In this document: one piece after another, positions 24,305-37,727 of the stretch
Layout of the letters: each line of letters opens with the position of its first letter
Position numbering within the stretch: position 1 is the stretch's first letter
NCBI GenBank assembly: GCA_963813195.1
Contig: CAWEYC010000025.1
Span: 153,564-217,563 of the forward strand
DNA: 64,000 nucleotides
Direction of reading: 5' to 3'
Origin: Roseiarcus sp963813195
GTDB lineage: Bacteria; Pseudomonadota; Alphaproteobacteria; Rhizobiales; Beijerinckiaceae
The notes under the pieces: model-generated
What the model was told of the DNA's origin: nothing
Databases searched by the model: none
The model's input: only the letters and a program-made list of their open reading frames with translations
Position numbers and translations under genes: made by a program

Positions 24305-25936
24305 ATGGCTCCGCACTTGCATGACACCTATCAGGACCTGCCTCCGCGGGCCGTTCTGGCGACCGTCCTCGGGGTGATGATCGCGATGCTGATGGGCGCG
24401 CTCGACCAGACGATCGTGGGAACCGCGATGCCCCGGATCATCGCCGACCTGCACGGCTTCGAGCATTACTCGGCGGTCATCACGGCCTACATGATCGCCT
24501 CGACGGCGGTCCTGCCGATCGCCGGCAAGTTGAGCGACGTTTATGGCCGCAAGACGTTCATTCTCTGCGGCGTCGTCTGGTTCACGGCGGCGAGCGCGCT
24601 CTGCGGCTTCGCCGAGAGCATGCCGCAACTGGTGATCTTCCGCGGCTTGCAGGGACTCGGCGCCGGCGTGATGCAGACCATGGCGTTCACCACGATCGCC
24701 GATCTCTATCCGCCGGCCAAACGAGGCCGCGTCATCGGGATCGCGGCGTCGGTGTTCGGGCTGTCGAGCGTGATCGGGCCGCTGATCGGCGGGTTTCTGA
24801 CCGACGGCCCCGGCTGGCGGTACGCGTTCTACGTCAATCTCCCCGTCGGGTTCGTCGCGCTGGCGATCCTCTATTTCTGTTTCCCGCATATCCGGGCGCG
24901 AAAGGCGGCGGATTTCAAGATCGATTACGCCGGCTCGCTGTCGCTCGTCGCGTCCATCGTGCCCTTCCTGCTCGCGCTGAGCTGGGGCGGCCGCGACTAT
25001 CCGTGGGCCTCGCCCGTGATCGTGGGCATGGCGCTGATCGGTCTCGTCTTCGCCGCATCGTTCGTGTTCGTCGAAATGCGCGCCGCTCATCCGATCGTGC
25101 AATTGTCTCTGTTCCGAAACTCGATCGTCTCCATTGCGCTGTCGACCTCGTTCCTCGTCTCGGCCGCGATGTTCGGCGCTACTCTCTTCATTCCCCTGTT
25201 CGTCCAGTCGGTGTTGGGGAGCAGCGCGACCGACAGCGGCAAAATCCTGATGCCCCTGACCTTGTCGCTCTTGCTGACGGCGACAATCGCGGGTCAAGGC
25301 ATCAGCCGGACAGGGCGCTATCGTCCGTTCGCGATCGGCGGCGCCGCGCTGGGCGCGATCGGCGTGTTCCTGCTCACCCGAATGGATCCTTCGACGAGCT
25401 ACGCCGTCCTGATTCGCAATGTCGCAATCATCGGCGTCGGGCTCGGCGCGGCGATGCCGGTCTTCAACCTGGCCGTCCAGAACGCCGTCGACGTCCGAAT
25501 CGTCGGCAGCGCGACCTCCATGGTTCAGTTCGTGCGCTCGATCGGCGGCACGCTCGGCATCGCCGTGTTCGGCAGCGTCCTCTCGAACGGTTTCGCTCCC
25601 GCGTTTCGCCAGGCTCTTCACGCCGCCGTCGGCCCCGTGTTTTCGCCGTCGGCGCTCGACAGCCTTGCCGACGCTCAACTCTACATGACGTCCGCGGGCA
25701 CGGGGCGCCTGGAAACGACCCTCGCCGGGTTCGGTCTGAATACGGACGCGGTAAGGAACGCCGTCAGCCGGGCGGCGCGAGCGGCGCTATCGGTTTCGCT
25801 GCACGACGTCTTCGAGATCGCGGCGGCGCTGCTATTTTGCGCGACGGTCCTTACCCTGTTCCTCCGGGAGGTTCCCCTTCGCCAGACCAATCGGCGCGCG
25901 GTCGATCTGGACGACAAGAAATTGTGCGACGCTTGA
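24305..25936 (+). CDS. MFS multidrug exporter, DHA2 (14-helix, EmrB/QacA) family
   Basis: 543 residues with about 14 membrane helices. Motif A is seen as LSDVYGRKTFILCG, the DHA2 motif D1-like region as LMGALDQTIVGTAMPRII, and motif C as GPLIGGFLTDGPGWRYAFYVN. These proton-driven exporters expel drugs, antiseptics or metabolites; the MDR subfamily often acts without an EmrA partner, and none is adjacent here. The start at 24305 is decided by the promoter at 24173-24201. An extra soluble loop (about 440-500) separates the last helices, common in this family. No dedicated regulator is adjacent. Confidence 0.92.
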   Translation: MAPHLHDTYQDLPPRAVLATVLGVMIAMLMGALDQTIVGTAMPRIIADLHGFEHYSAVITAYMIASTAVLPIAGKLSDVYGRKTFILCGVVWFTAASALCGFAESMPQLVIFRGLQGLGAGVMQTMAFTTIADLYPPAKRGRVIGIAASVFGLSSVIGPLIGGFLTDGPGWRYAFYVNLPVGFVALAILYFCFPHIRARKAADFKIDYAGSLSLVASIVPFLLALSWGGRDYPWASPVIVGMALIGLVFAASFVFVEMRAAHPIVQLSLFRNSIVSIALSTSFLVSAAMFGATLFIPLFVQSVLGSSATDSGKILMPLTLSLLLTATIAGQGISRTGRYRPFAIGGAALGAIGVFLLTRMDPSTSYAVLIRNVAIIGVGLGAAMPVFNLAVQNAVDVRIVGSATSMVQFVRSIGGTLGIAVFGSVLSNGFAPAFRQALHAAVGPVFSPSALDSLADAQLYMTSAGTGRLETTLAGFGLNTDAVRNAVSRAARAALSVSLHDVFEIAAALLFCATVLTLFLREVPLRQTNRRAVDLDDKKLCDA

Positions 25937-25998
25937 CGAACCCTCTGCTGGGCGTCTCGGTCAGCGCGATCGTCGCGGCCGTCACGGCGAGCACGTAC

Positions 25999-26055
25999 GG
26001 ATTGCGGTGGTGGCTTAGTCTGGATCGCCACGCTTCGCTCGCGAAGACGGCGGGG
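25999..26055. repeat. Dispersed repeat, copy 2 (pairs with 623-679)
   Basis: 57 bp matching copy 1 with about five substitutions. Here the hairpin arm CTTCGC TC GCGAAG is perfect. It lies 60 bp after the exporter stop. Preserved pairing in one copy and a conserved core in both suggest a REP-like mobile or structural element. Confidence 0.7.
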
Positions 26056-26223
26056 CGTCGATAAACCGCAGCCGCGGGCCGGAGATTTCCACCCGGGCGC
26101 CCGGCGCCATCCTGTCGCGACGCTGTCACAATTTTGTCCGTTGCGACGCCCGTCATATTGTGTTCTTAAAGTCGGTGTCTATATCTTAGGCTCCCGCAAT
26201 GATGACCGAGGTGGCGCGTTTAA

Positions 26224-26472
26224 ATGTCCGACAACAACAACGACAATACAGGGGACCTGAACGATCCTTTCTACTATGACGATTCGGTATCTCAACGAGC
26301 GATGGCGTTTTACTACGTTGCAAAGCTTTCCGACACAGTCAAAGACAAGGCGATAAAGGAGCTGTGTTTAACGATGCTGAGGAAGCTCAATGGCAGCATC
26401 AAGGCGCCCGCGACAGCCGAACTGCGCTCGATCGAGGGCGGAGCCCATCTGACGACTCCCAGCAATAGCTAG
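26224..26472 (+). CDS. Small acidic hypothetical protein
   Basis: 82 residues beginning MSDNNNDNTGDLNDPFYYDD, an Asn/Asp-rich head, followed by a predicted helical region (QRAMAFYYVAKLSDTVKDKAIKELCLTMLRKLN). GAGG lies about 12 bases before the ATG. Base composition is lower in GC than the surrounding core, and sequence upstream (26150-26200) is AT-rich as a promoter would be. No family recognised; it may be a lineage-specific small protein. Confidence 0.5.
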   Translation: MSDNNNDNTGDLNDPFYYDDSVSQRAMAFYYVAKLSDTVKDKAIKELCLTMLRKLNGSIKAPATAELRSIEGGAHLTTPSNS

Positions 26473-26682
26473 GCAGAGCCCGGCGAGGGGCGTCGCGCTT
26501 CGCCCGGGGGGCCACACGAGGCTTTCGGAAAAATGAAAATACGTGGTATAAGGATCGGGCGGCAAGTTTGGCGCTCCTAAAAGGGTTGCGCCCGGCCGCC
26601 CGACGACTAGCAAAGGGAAGGGGAGAGGCGACTTCGGCCTCGCGGCGTCGCAAGCCATTGGTTTCATTCGGAACCACCAGGG

Positions 26683-26769
26683 AAAATCCTTGGAAAAGCT
26701 TGGAATTTCCTTGGAAAAAGCTTGGAAAAGTTTGCAAATAGCTTGGAAAAATGTGGAAATGCTGGGAAA
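26683..26769. promoter_or_regulatory. Nine helically phased A-tracts (predicted curved DNA)
   Basis: A-tracts begin at 26683, 26694, 26704, 26715, 26726, 26736, 26747, 26757 and 26767. The steps are 11, 10, 11, 11, 10, 11, 10 and 10, a mean of 10.5 bp, exactly one helical turn. Most units read GCTTGGAAAA or a close variant. Such phasing bends DNA strongly. The run ends 70 bp before the ATG at 26838, so it may act as an upstream promoter element, a nucleoid-protein site or an origin-like structure. Confidence 0.7.
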
Positions 26770-26837
26770 GATTTGGGCCCGGAGGATCGGCCCGGCGACT
26801 TTCCGCGACGGACCGGGCGCGCTATAGGGGAATAGCC

Positions 26838-27188
26838 ATGGCCGATGAACCCGAAAATCTGGTTCTCCAGTTGCTTCGCGGCGTTCGCGCCGAGGTCGCG
26901 GGCATTCGCGCCGACATGGCGACCAAAGCCGAACTCGGCGAACTCAGGGCCGAGTTGAAAGCGGATATCCACTCGCTCCGCGCCGACGTCGCCTCGGACC
27001 TGGCGGTCATGCAGGCCAAGGCTGACGCCGAACACAAGGCCACCCGCGACCAGATCGGCGGATTGCGGCGCGCGGTGGTCGAGTATCATTCGGCGGTCAT
27101 CGGGCACGGCGTCCTGATCAGCGAGCTCGAAGCGCGCATGCGCCGGGTCGAGCAGCACCTCAACCTCTCGGCGACCGACGCAAACTGA
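26838..27188 (+). CDS. Coiled-coil hypothetical protein
   Basis: 116 residues, almost all helical with heptad spacing (LRGVRAEVAGIRADM, then LGELRAELKADIHSLRADVASDL) and a second helical part ending SELEARMRRVEQHLNL. It resembles small coiled-coil proteins common in this order, with no known function. A GGGG site lies about nine bases before the ATG at 26838. It directly precedes ffs and lies downstream of the phased A-tract region. Confidence 0.65.
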   Translation: MADEPENLVLQLLRGVRAEVAGIRADMATKAELGELRAELKADIHSLRADVASDLAVMQAKADAEHKATRDQIGGLRRAVVEYHSAVIGHGVLISELEARMRRVEQHLNLSATDAN

Positions 27189-27238
27189 CGCGAGGCCCGC
27201 CCTTGCGCCGGGCGCGCGCTTGGTCCAAATAGGGCGCG

Positions 27239-27330
27239 GGAGGTTGGCGAAGGACGTACCGCTCGCCAACCGGGTCAGGTCCGGAAGGAAGCAGCCCTAA
27301 CGAGCCAGGGCGGGTCTTTGTCCAACCTCC
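27239..27330 (+). ncRNA. ffs: Signal recognition particle RNA (4.5S-type)
   Basis: The ends GGAGGTTGG (27239-27247) and CCAACCTCC (27322-27330) are perfectly complementary, giving the closing stem. The conserved core GTCAGGTCCGGAAGGAAGCA with the GGAA tetraloop, followed by GCCC, is the Ffh-binding hairpin. Ffh and this RNA deliver membrane proteins to FtsY. Position just upstream of dnaX is conserved in alphaproteobacteria. End coordinates are good to a few bases. Confidence 0.93.
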
Positions 27331-27403
27331 TACCGCCCCATCCTTTGCTGTTCCGCGCTCGGGCCGCAGCGGCGCCGGGCCGTCGCACCCGAGCCTTTGG
27401 CGC

Positions 27404-29203
27404 ATGAACGAACTGAAAGCGCCCGAACCAAGCGCCGCCGTCGAACCCTCGCTCGGCCTCGCCGCCGCGACGCCCTACCGGGTGCTCGCGCGCAAATACC
27501 GGCCGGCGTGCTTCGAGGATCTGATCGGCCAGGAGCCGATGGTCCGCACGCTGGCGAATTCCTTTGCGGCCAACCGCATCCATCAAGCCTATATCCTGAC
27601 GGGCGTGCGCGGCGTCGGCAAGACGACCACCGCCCGCATCCTGGCGCGCGCCTTCAACTATTCGCTGCCCGGCAAGATCGACCGGCCAAGCATCGAGATG
27701 CCGGAGCTCGGCGTGCATTGCCAGGCGATCATGGAATCGCGCCACGTCGACGTCATCGAAATGGACGCCGCTTCGCACACCGGCATCGACGACGTGCGCG
27801 AGATCATCGAGAACGCCCGCTACCGCCCGGTCTCGGCGCGCACCAAGGTCTACATCGTCGACGAAGTGCACATGCTCTCCAAGCAGGCCTTCAACGGCCT
27901 GTTGAAGACCCTCGAAGAGCCGCCCGAGCACGTGAAGTTCCTGTTCGCGACCACCGAGATCGAGAAGGTGCCGATCACCGTGCGCTCGCGCTGCATCCGT
28001 TTCGATCTCAAGCGCATCGAGACCGGCGTGATGGTGCGCCACCTGGAGAAGATCTGCGCCGCCGAGGGCGTGGCCGCCGAGCCGGACGCGCTGGCGCTCA
28101 TCGCGCGCGTCGCCGAGGGCTCCGTGCGCGACGCGCTGTCGCTGCTCGACCAGGGCATCGCGCATGGCGCTGCGGGGCGCATCGAGGCGTCCGACGTTCG
28201 CGCCATGCTCGGGCTTTCCGACAGGAGCGATGTCATCGATCTCTTCGTCCACGCGATGGCGGGCGAGATCGCGCCGGCGCTCGACCTGGTGGCGCGCCTG
28301 CATCTTGCCGGCGCCGATCCGGCCGAGCTTCTCATCGAACTCGCCGAGTTCTGCCATTTCGTCACCCGCGCCAAGCTCGCCCCGAACGGCGTCGACGACG
28401 CCGCGATCAGCGAGACCGAACGCCGCCGCGGGGCGGAACTGGCGCAGCGGCTGAAGCTCGGGCCGCTGACCCGCGCCTGGCAGATCCTCATCAAGGGCGT
28501 CGAGGACGTGAAGGATTCGCCGCGCCCGCTGGCCTCGGCCGAAATGGCGCTGATCCGCCTCGCCTTCGCCGCCGACCTGCCGACGCCGGAGGACGCCTTG
28601 CGCAAATTGGCGGAGACGGGCGAATCGACGCCTCGCCTCACGCCCGTCGGCGCCGCGCCCGCCGGCGCGCCGCGATCTTCATCGTCAAGCGGGGGCGCGT
28701 CGGCTTTGCGCGCCGCCGCGCCGCCGGCGCCGGCGCCTGCGCCAGTCGCTGGGCCGCGCCTGGCGCGCTTCGAGGATGTCGTCGCGCTGGCGCGCGTGAA
28801 GCGTGACATCCGGCTCTCCCAATCGCTCGAGGGCGAAGTGCGGCTGGCGCGCTTCGAGCCGGGACGCATCGAATTTTCGCTCGTCGAGGGCGCTTCGCCC
28901 GAGATCGTTCAGGCCCTGTCGCGCCGGCTCGCGGAATGGACGGGCGAACGATGGATGGTGACGATCGCCGCGGGGACGAGCGCGCCGACCTTGCGCGAGG
29001 CGGCGGCCGCGCGGCATTCCGAACGCCTCAGCGGCGTCGGCCAACACCCGGTGGTGCGCAAGATTCTCGAGCGCTTTCCCGGGGCGCGAATTGTCGACGT
29101 GCGCGCGCCCGACGCCGCGCCTGCCGCGTCGGCGCCGACTGGCGACGACGACGTCGCCTATGCCGATTCACTGTCCGATTCGCTCGGCGACGACGATCTC
29201 TGA
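27404..29203 (+). CDS. dnaX: DNA polymerase III subunits gamma/tau
   Basis: 599 residues. AAA+ clamp-loader ATPase: Walker A in GVRGVGKTTTARILAR near residue 68, Walker B in VYIVDEVHMLSKQAFNGLLK near 150, the sensor region LFATTEIEKVPITVRSRC near 185. The usual four-Cys zinc site is reduced, as in other alphaproteobacterial DnaX (GVHCQAIMESRH). The middle is the clamp-loader collar domain, followed by a Pro/Ala linker (about 415-450) and a tau C-terminal domain. Loads the beta clamp and ties polymerase to helicase. First gene of the dnaX-ybaB-recR block. Confidence 0.97.
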   Translation: MNELKAPEPSAAVEPSLGLAAATPYRVLARKYRPACFEDLIGQEPMVRTLANSFAANRIHQAYILTGVRGVGKTTTARILARAFNYSLPGKIDRPSIEMPELGVHCQAIMESRHVDVIEMDAASHTGIDDVREIIENARYRPVSARTKVYIVDEVHMLSKQAFNGLLKTLEEPPEHVKFLFATTEIEKVPITVRSRCIRFDLKRIETGVMVRHLEKICAAEGVAAEPDALALIARVAEGSVRDALSLLDQGIAHGAAGRIEASDVRAMLGLSDRSDVIDLFVHAMAGEIAPALDLVARLHLAGADPAELLIELAEFCHFVTRAKLAPNGVDDAAISETERRRGAELAQRLKLGPLTRAWQILIKGVEDVKDSPRPLASAEMALIRLAFAADLPTPEDALRKLAETGESTPRLTPVGAAPAGAPRSSSSSGGASALRAAAPPAPAPAPVAGPRLARFEDVVALARVKRDIRLSQSLEGEVRLARFEPGRIEFSLVEGASPEIVQALSRRLAEWTGERWMVTIAAGTSAPTLREAAAARHSERLSGVGQHPVVRKILERFPGARIVDVRAPDAAPAASAPTGDDDVAYADSLSDSLGDDDL

Positions 29204-29220
29204 GAATTTTGGAGCCCGCT

Positions 29221-29544
29221 ATGGTCGACATTATGGGAATGATGAAAAAGGCGCAGGCGATGCAGGCCAAGCTGCAGGATGCGCAAGAGGAATTGTCGCG
29301 CCTCGAGGTCGAGGGGCAGTCGGGCGGCGGCATGGTCCGGATCACGCTGACGGGCAAGGGCGAGATGAAGGCGATCCACCTCGACCCCTCTCTGCTGACG
29401 CCGGCCGACAAGGAGATGACCGAGGATTTGATTATCGCCGCCTTTGTCGACGCCAAGGCCAAGGCCGATCGGGCGGCGGCCGAGAAAATGCAAAGCGTGA
29501 CGGCGGGGCTGCCCTTGCCGCCGGGCATGAAACTGCCGTTCTGA
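29221..29544 (+). CDS. ybaB: YbaB/EbfC-family nucleoid-associated protein
   Basis: 107 residues. The N-terminal helix MMKKAQAMQAKLQDAQEELS, the strand region GMVRITLTGKGEMKAIHLDPSLL and a C-terminal PLPPGMKLPF tail match YbaB/EbfC, a dimeric tweezer-shaped DNA-binding protein. The gene begins 17 bases after dnaX, behind a GGAG-containing site, and precedes recR by six bases, the classic order. Probably involved in nucleoid organisation or recombination with RecR. Confidence 0.95.
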   Translation: MVDIMGMMKKAQAMQAKLQDAQEELSRLEVEGQSGGGMVRITLTGKGEMKAIHLDPSLLTPADKEMTEDLIIAAFVDAKAKADRAAAEKMQSVTAGLPLPPGMKLPF

Positions 29545-29550
29545 GGCGCC

Positions 29551-30156
29551 ATGTCGTCGAATGTCGCCGGGCCGGAAATCGAGCGGCTGATCCAGTTGCT
29601 GGCGCGACTTCCGGGTTTGGGTCCGCGCTCGGCCCGGCGCGCCGCGCTGCATCTCATTCGCAAGCGCGAGCCGTTGCTCGGGCCGCTCGCCGAGGCGATG
29701 CGGGTCGCGCACGAGCGGATCGTGACGTGCTCGGCCTGCGGCAACGTCGACACGCGCGACCCCTGCACGATCTGCAGCGACGAGCGGCGCGAAGGCGCCA
29801 CATTGGTCGTCGTCGAATCGGTCGGCGATCTCTGGGCCTTGGAGCGCGCCAATGCGACCCGCGCGCGCTATCACGTGCTGGGCGGCGCCCTGTCGCCGCT
29901 CGACGGCGTCGGGCCCGACGATCTCAATCTTTCGAGCCTCGTCGCGCGGGTCGCCGAGGGCGGCGTGAAGGAGGTCGTCCTCGCCGTCAATGCGACGGTC
30001 GACGGGCAAACGACGGCGCATTACGTGACCGAACTGCTGAGTCCCTACGCGGTCAAGGTGACGCGGCTCGCACACGGGGTCCCGGTTGGCGGCGAACTCG
30101 ACTATCTCGACGACGGCACGCTCGCCGCGGCGATGCGGCAGCGGACGGCATTCTAG
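29551..30156 (+). CDS. recR: Recombination protein RecR
   Basis: 201 residues. A helix-hairpin-helix (LPGLGPRSARRAALHL, about 17-32), the four-Cys zinc finger CSACGNVDTRDPCTIC (about 57-72), a Toprim domain (TLVVVESVGDLWALE to VLAVNATVDGQTTAHYV) and a C-terminal Walker B-like segment RLAHGVPVGGELDYLDDGTL are present in order. With RecF/RecO it loads RecA on gapped DNA. Starts six bases after ybaB. Confidence 0.97.
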   Translation: MSSNVAGPEIERLIQLLARLPGLGPRSARRAALHLIRKREPLLGPLAEAMRVAHERIVTCSACGNVDTRDPCTICSDERREGATLVVVESVGDLWALERANATRARYHVLGGALSPLDGVGPDDLNLSSLVARVAEGGVKEVVLAVNATVDGQTTAHYVTELLSPYAVKVTRLAHGVPVGGELDYLDDGTLAAAMRQRTAF

Positions 30157-30249
30157 CGCCGCGGTCCGCGATCCGTGCTAATCTCGGCCCCGCTTCGGGC
30201 GGCTTCGTCGATCGACGGTCCCGCCACGCGGCCATCCGAGGAATCGCCC

Positions 30250-31644
30250 ATGTCGCTCGCCTCGACGACGCCTTCGCCGTTTCGCCCGCCCGCGCCCACG
30301 CCGCGCAAGGGGCCGATCGGCAGTTTCGCGACGATCTACGCGCTATGGCGCAATCCGCTGGAAGTATGGACGCGGGCGCATTTCGAGCGGCCGCTTCTCA
30401 TCGGCCGCACCGTCATGGGAATGCGCGCGGTGGTCAACGACCCGCAAGCGATCCGGCGCATCTTTCTCGACAATGCCGCCAACTATCGCAAGGATGCCCT
30501 GCAACTGCGCGTCCTGCGTCCGGGCCTCGGGACAGGCCTGCTGACCGCCGAGGGCGAGGATTGGCGCGTTCAGCGGCGCGCGCTGGCGCCGCTGTTCTCG
30601 CCGCGTCAGGTCGCCGATTTCGCGCCCGCGATGCATCGGGTCGCGCGCGCCGCTGCCGAGCGTTACGAGGCCACGCCGGGCGGGCGCGTCAGCGACATCG
30701 CCACCGACATGGCGCGCGTGACGCTGGAGGTGCTCGAACAGACGCTGTTCTCACAAGGGCTGGCGCGCGGCGCTGCGGCGTTTCAGCAAGCGGTCACGCG
30801 CTATTTCGAAACCTTCGGGCGGCTCGATCCACTCGATCTCCTGGGCGCGCCGGCGTTCCTGCCGCGCTTCTGGCGCCTGCGTGGCCGCGCGACCCTTCAG
30901 TTCTTCGACAAGGCGGTCGACGACATCATCGAAGCGCGCAAGACGCTCATTGCATCGGCAGCGAGCGTCCCGAACGATCTCCTGACGCTGCTCTTGCGCG
31001 CCCAGGATCCGCAGACCGGCCGCGCGATCAGCGAAGAGGACGTGCGCGCCAATATCGTCACCTTCATCGGCGCCGGCCACGAGACGACCGCCAATGCGCT
31101 GACCTGGACGCTCTACCTGCTCTCGCAGGCGCCGCAATGGCGCGAACGCGCTGAACGGGAGGTCGACGCGCATTTCGATCCGCACAGCGTCGCCGACCCC
31201 GCCGACACGCTCCCCGTCGTCAAAGCCGCGCTCGAAGAAGCGTTGCGGCTCTATCCGCCCGCCGCTTTCCTCAGCCGCGAGGCGATCGCCGAGGATTGGC
31301 TCGCAGGATCGCGCATCCCCGCCGGGACGGTCGTGACCGTGGCGCCCTTCGTTCTGCATCGGCATCGCCAGCTGTGGAAGGACCCGGACGTCTTCGATCC
31401 CGGACGATTCCTCGGTGAAAATCGCGAGCGCATCGATCGCTACGCCTACATCCCGTTCGGCGCGGGAGCCCGCGTGTGCATCGGCATGAGTTTCGCGATG
31501 CAAGAGGCGCTCATCGTGCTCGCGCATCTCCTCAGGGCGCTGCGCTTCGATCTCGCGCCGGGGCACGTCGTCGCGCCGATCCAACGCGTCACTCTGCGCT
31601 CGCGCGACGGCATGAAAATGATCGTACGCCGACGCGCGCGTTGA
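30250..31644 (+). CDS. Cytochrome P450
   Basis: 464 residues. I-helix oxygen motif GAGHETTAN near residue 277, ExxR in EEALRLYP near 331, PERF-like FDPGRFLG, and the heme-thiolate signature FGAGARVCIGMSFA near 406-419 with the ligand Cys. It is a soluble bacterial monooxygenase; its reductase partner is not in the window, so electrons must come from ferredoxins elsewhere. Substrate unknown; the proline-rich N-terminal lead (PSPFRPPAPTP) resembles P450s annotated as acting on fatty acids or terpenoids. GAGGAA lies six bases before the ATG at 30250. Last core gene before the rRNA operon. Confidence 0.93.
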   Translation: MSLASTTPSPFRPPAPTPRKGPIGSFATIYALWRNPLEVWTRAHFERPLLIGRTVMGMRAVVNDPQAIRRIFLDNAANYRKDALQLRVLRPGLGTGLLTAEGEDWRVQRRALAPLFSPRQVADFAPAMHRVARAAAERYEATPGGRVSDIATDMARVTLEVLEQTLFSQGLARGAAAFQQAVTRYFETFGRLDPLDLLGAPAFLPRFWRLRGRATLQFFDKAVDDIIEARKTLIASAASVPNDLLTLLLRAQDPQTGRAISEEDVRANIVTFIGAGHETTANALTWTLYLLSQAPQWRERAEREVDAHFDPHSVADPADTLPVVKAALEEALRLYPPAAFLSREAIAEDWLAGSRIPAGTVVTVAPFVLHRHRQLWKDPDVFDPGRFLGENRERIDRYAYIPFGAGARVCIGMSFAMQEALIVLAHLLRALRFDLAPGHVVAPIQRVTLRSRDGMKMIVRRRAR

Positions 31645-31683
31645 CGTGCGGCCGCCCTGTGGAAAACTTTCTGCAAAAACCGT

Positions 31684-31712
31684 TTGACACGACCAAAGGC
31701 GTTCCCTATATC
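31684..31712 (+). promoter_or_regulatory. rRNA operon promoter
   Basis: TTGACA (31684-31689), 17-bp spacer, TATATC (31707-31712), an almost ideal sigma70 promoter about 500 bp before the 16S start. The AAAACTTTCTGCAAAAACCG sequence just upstream is A/T-rich as an UP element would be. The leader from 31720 to 32217 holds no genes. Confidence 0.8.
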
Positions 31713-31921
31713 ACCGCACACCGACGGCGTTGCCGCTGAGGCGGCCGACACGGTGTCGGGACTTCGGACTGAACGGTGAATATCTCCTCCCTGCTGTGAG
31801 GCGGGGGCGGAGGGGTTCGCAGTTTTTTGGGTCTCGAAGGTTAGGAATTGAGTTTTTCGAGGGCGCCGACGGCATGTCCGGGGCGGTTTCGGTGGGCTCT
31901 AGGGGGAGATTTCTTCCCCGC

Positions 31922-31935
31922 TGCTGTTTGACAAT
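31922..31935 (+). promoter_or_regulatory. boxA-like antitermination element in the rRNA leader
   Basis: TGCTGTTTGACAAT resembles the boxA consensus (TGCTCTTTAACA) and occupies the usual place in the leader. It is followed by GGAAGAAAGAGAGACG, a segment shared by rRNA leaders of this order as I recall them. It probably recruits the NusB/S10 antitermination complex. Its TTGACA is not followed by a -10 box at proper spacing, so I do not call it a second promoter. Confidence 0.55.
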
Positions 31936-32217
31936 TACATCGGAAGAAAGAGAGACGTGGACGGCGGGGTCCTTGCGGGGCCTGGTTGTTTGGGTTGTTT
32001 GTGGCGGAAGCTGCGGGCGGCCTGGGCGATTGGGTCCGAAGAGATGCTGACGGTCACGTTTCAAAATTCATCGCGCTTGGGCATCGAGCGGGGTCGGAAC
32101 GTCGTGAGGCGGTCTGGTTTCGTGTTGTGCTCGAGCGGATGTGTTTGGAACTCGTCAAGAATGCCGAGATTGGCGACAATCTCGGGAAGTGACCAGTCAG
32201 GACAAAAGATCTCAATT

Positions 32218-33707
<1,490 letters not shown>

Positions 33708-33912
33708 TGTTCTCTATTGGCGTCCGGAAGTTCGCTTTCGGCGGCCTTACTGAACATCTTAGATTCAAGCGGCCAGTCAGGCCGCATTTAGCGGGACGCC
33801 GCCGTCTTCGCCTCTCTTTCTTCCCCAAAGGACGAGCCCGGTTCGTCGCTTGTTGGCTGGCGCCGCGGGTCTTCTGGACCTTGCGAGGCTCGGCGAAGAG
33901 GCGCCAAAGCTC

Positions 33913-33989
33913 GGGCTTGTAGCTCAGTTGGTTAGAGCGCGCGCTTGATAAGCGTGAGGTCGGAGGTTCAAGTCCTCCCAGGCCCACCA
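33913..33989 (+). tRNA. tRNA-Ile (GAT)
   Basis: 77 nt, starting GGGCTTGTAGCTCAGTTGG and ending in CCA. The anticodon GAT is in CTTGATAAG; the T-arm is GGAGGTTCAAGTCCTCC. It is the usual first tRNA of the 16S-23S spacer. Confidence 0.97.
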
Positions 33990-34188
33990 TTCTTATTAAG
34001 GGAAGGCCCTCGCATCAGCTCGGCGTCGCTTCGCTCCTGGCAAAGCCTGCGGCTTTGCGGGTGTGACGCCGGCGCCGCTTCGACTGGAAGAGGTCATCCG
34101 AACTAGGCTCCGCGAACCCTCACGGGTTCGCGAGGCGCGAATGCGCCGCCGAGCTGACGCGAGGAACTTCTTCTTTCTTCGCAAGGAG

Positions 34189-34264
34189 GGGGCCATAGCT
34201 CAGTTGGGAGAGCGCGTGCTTTGCAAGCATGAGGTCGTCGGTTCGATCCCGTCTGGCTCCACCA
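34189..34264 (+). tRNA. tRNA-Ala (TGC)
   Basis: 76 nt, starting GGGGCCATAGCTCAGTTGG and ending CTCCACCA. The anticodon TGC is in CTTTGCAAG; T-loop GTTCGATCC is intact. Second spacer tRNA of the operon. Confidence 0.97.
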
Positions 34265-34667
34265 GACGGTTTGATCGCGGGATTTCGTAGCTTTGCAGCT
34301 TTCGTCCTTTGGAAATAGAGTTTCGCCGCGGGCTTTTCGAAGCGCGTTGGCGAGGATTATCTGACATCGTGAAGAGGAAACGCATTCGGTCGAAGGGCCG
34401 TGGCGCGGCATGGGTTCGATCGCAAGATCTTAGGCATGGCGTCGTCGTGGTCCGGAGAGCATCTCAGTCGTGGGTTCGGCTTGACCGCTAGAACTCCCGG
34501 ATGCGTTTGAAGCAAAACTGGTCTTTTCAAAAGTCCAACGCCACCCGAGCCTTGCACAAGGGGGAGGGTCCGTAGACTGCCGAGTCGAATTGGCGGAGTG
34601 TGGCGCGGCGATCGCTAAGATCGCGGCGGCAGGTTCAGCCGAACGGCGCGCGTTGGCAATGAGAGCA
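34265..34667. other. Spacer between tRNA-Ala and 23S rRNA
   Basis: 403 bp with no gene. The last bases, GAGAGCAATCAAG (34661-34673), pair perfectly with CTTGATTGCTCTC (37548-37560) after the 23S; this long stem is the RNase III processing site for the 23S precursor. The rest is spacer with a possible internal boxA-like stretch near 34500 that I cannot confirm. Confidence 0.6.
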
Positions 34668-37553
<2,886 letters not shown>

Positions 37554-37727
37554 TGCTCTCATTTGCCAATGCGCGTCTTTGCGATCGAGAACGCGAAAGC
37601 GTTCTCGATAAGAACCGCCCGTCAGGGCGGGCGCGCGTCGCGCTTGCCGCCTTCTTGCAGAAGGCGGAGGCGGTCGCGCCAAGCAGACGCTCGACCCAAA
37701 CCCAGTTTTGCTTCAACTCCGTCCTTT

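Noticed and set aside
31928..31956. Second rRNA promoter from the TTGACA at 31928
   Set aside because: No -10 box at 16-18 bp; the stretch fits boxA better.
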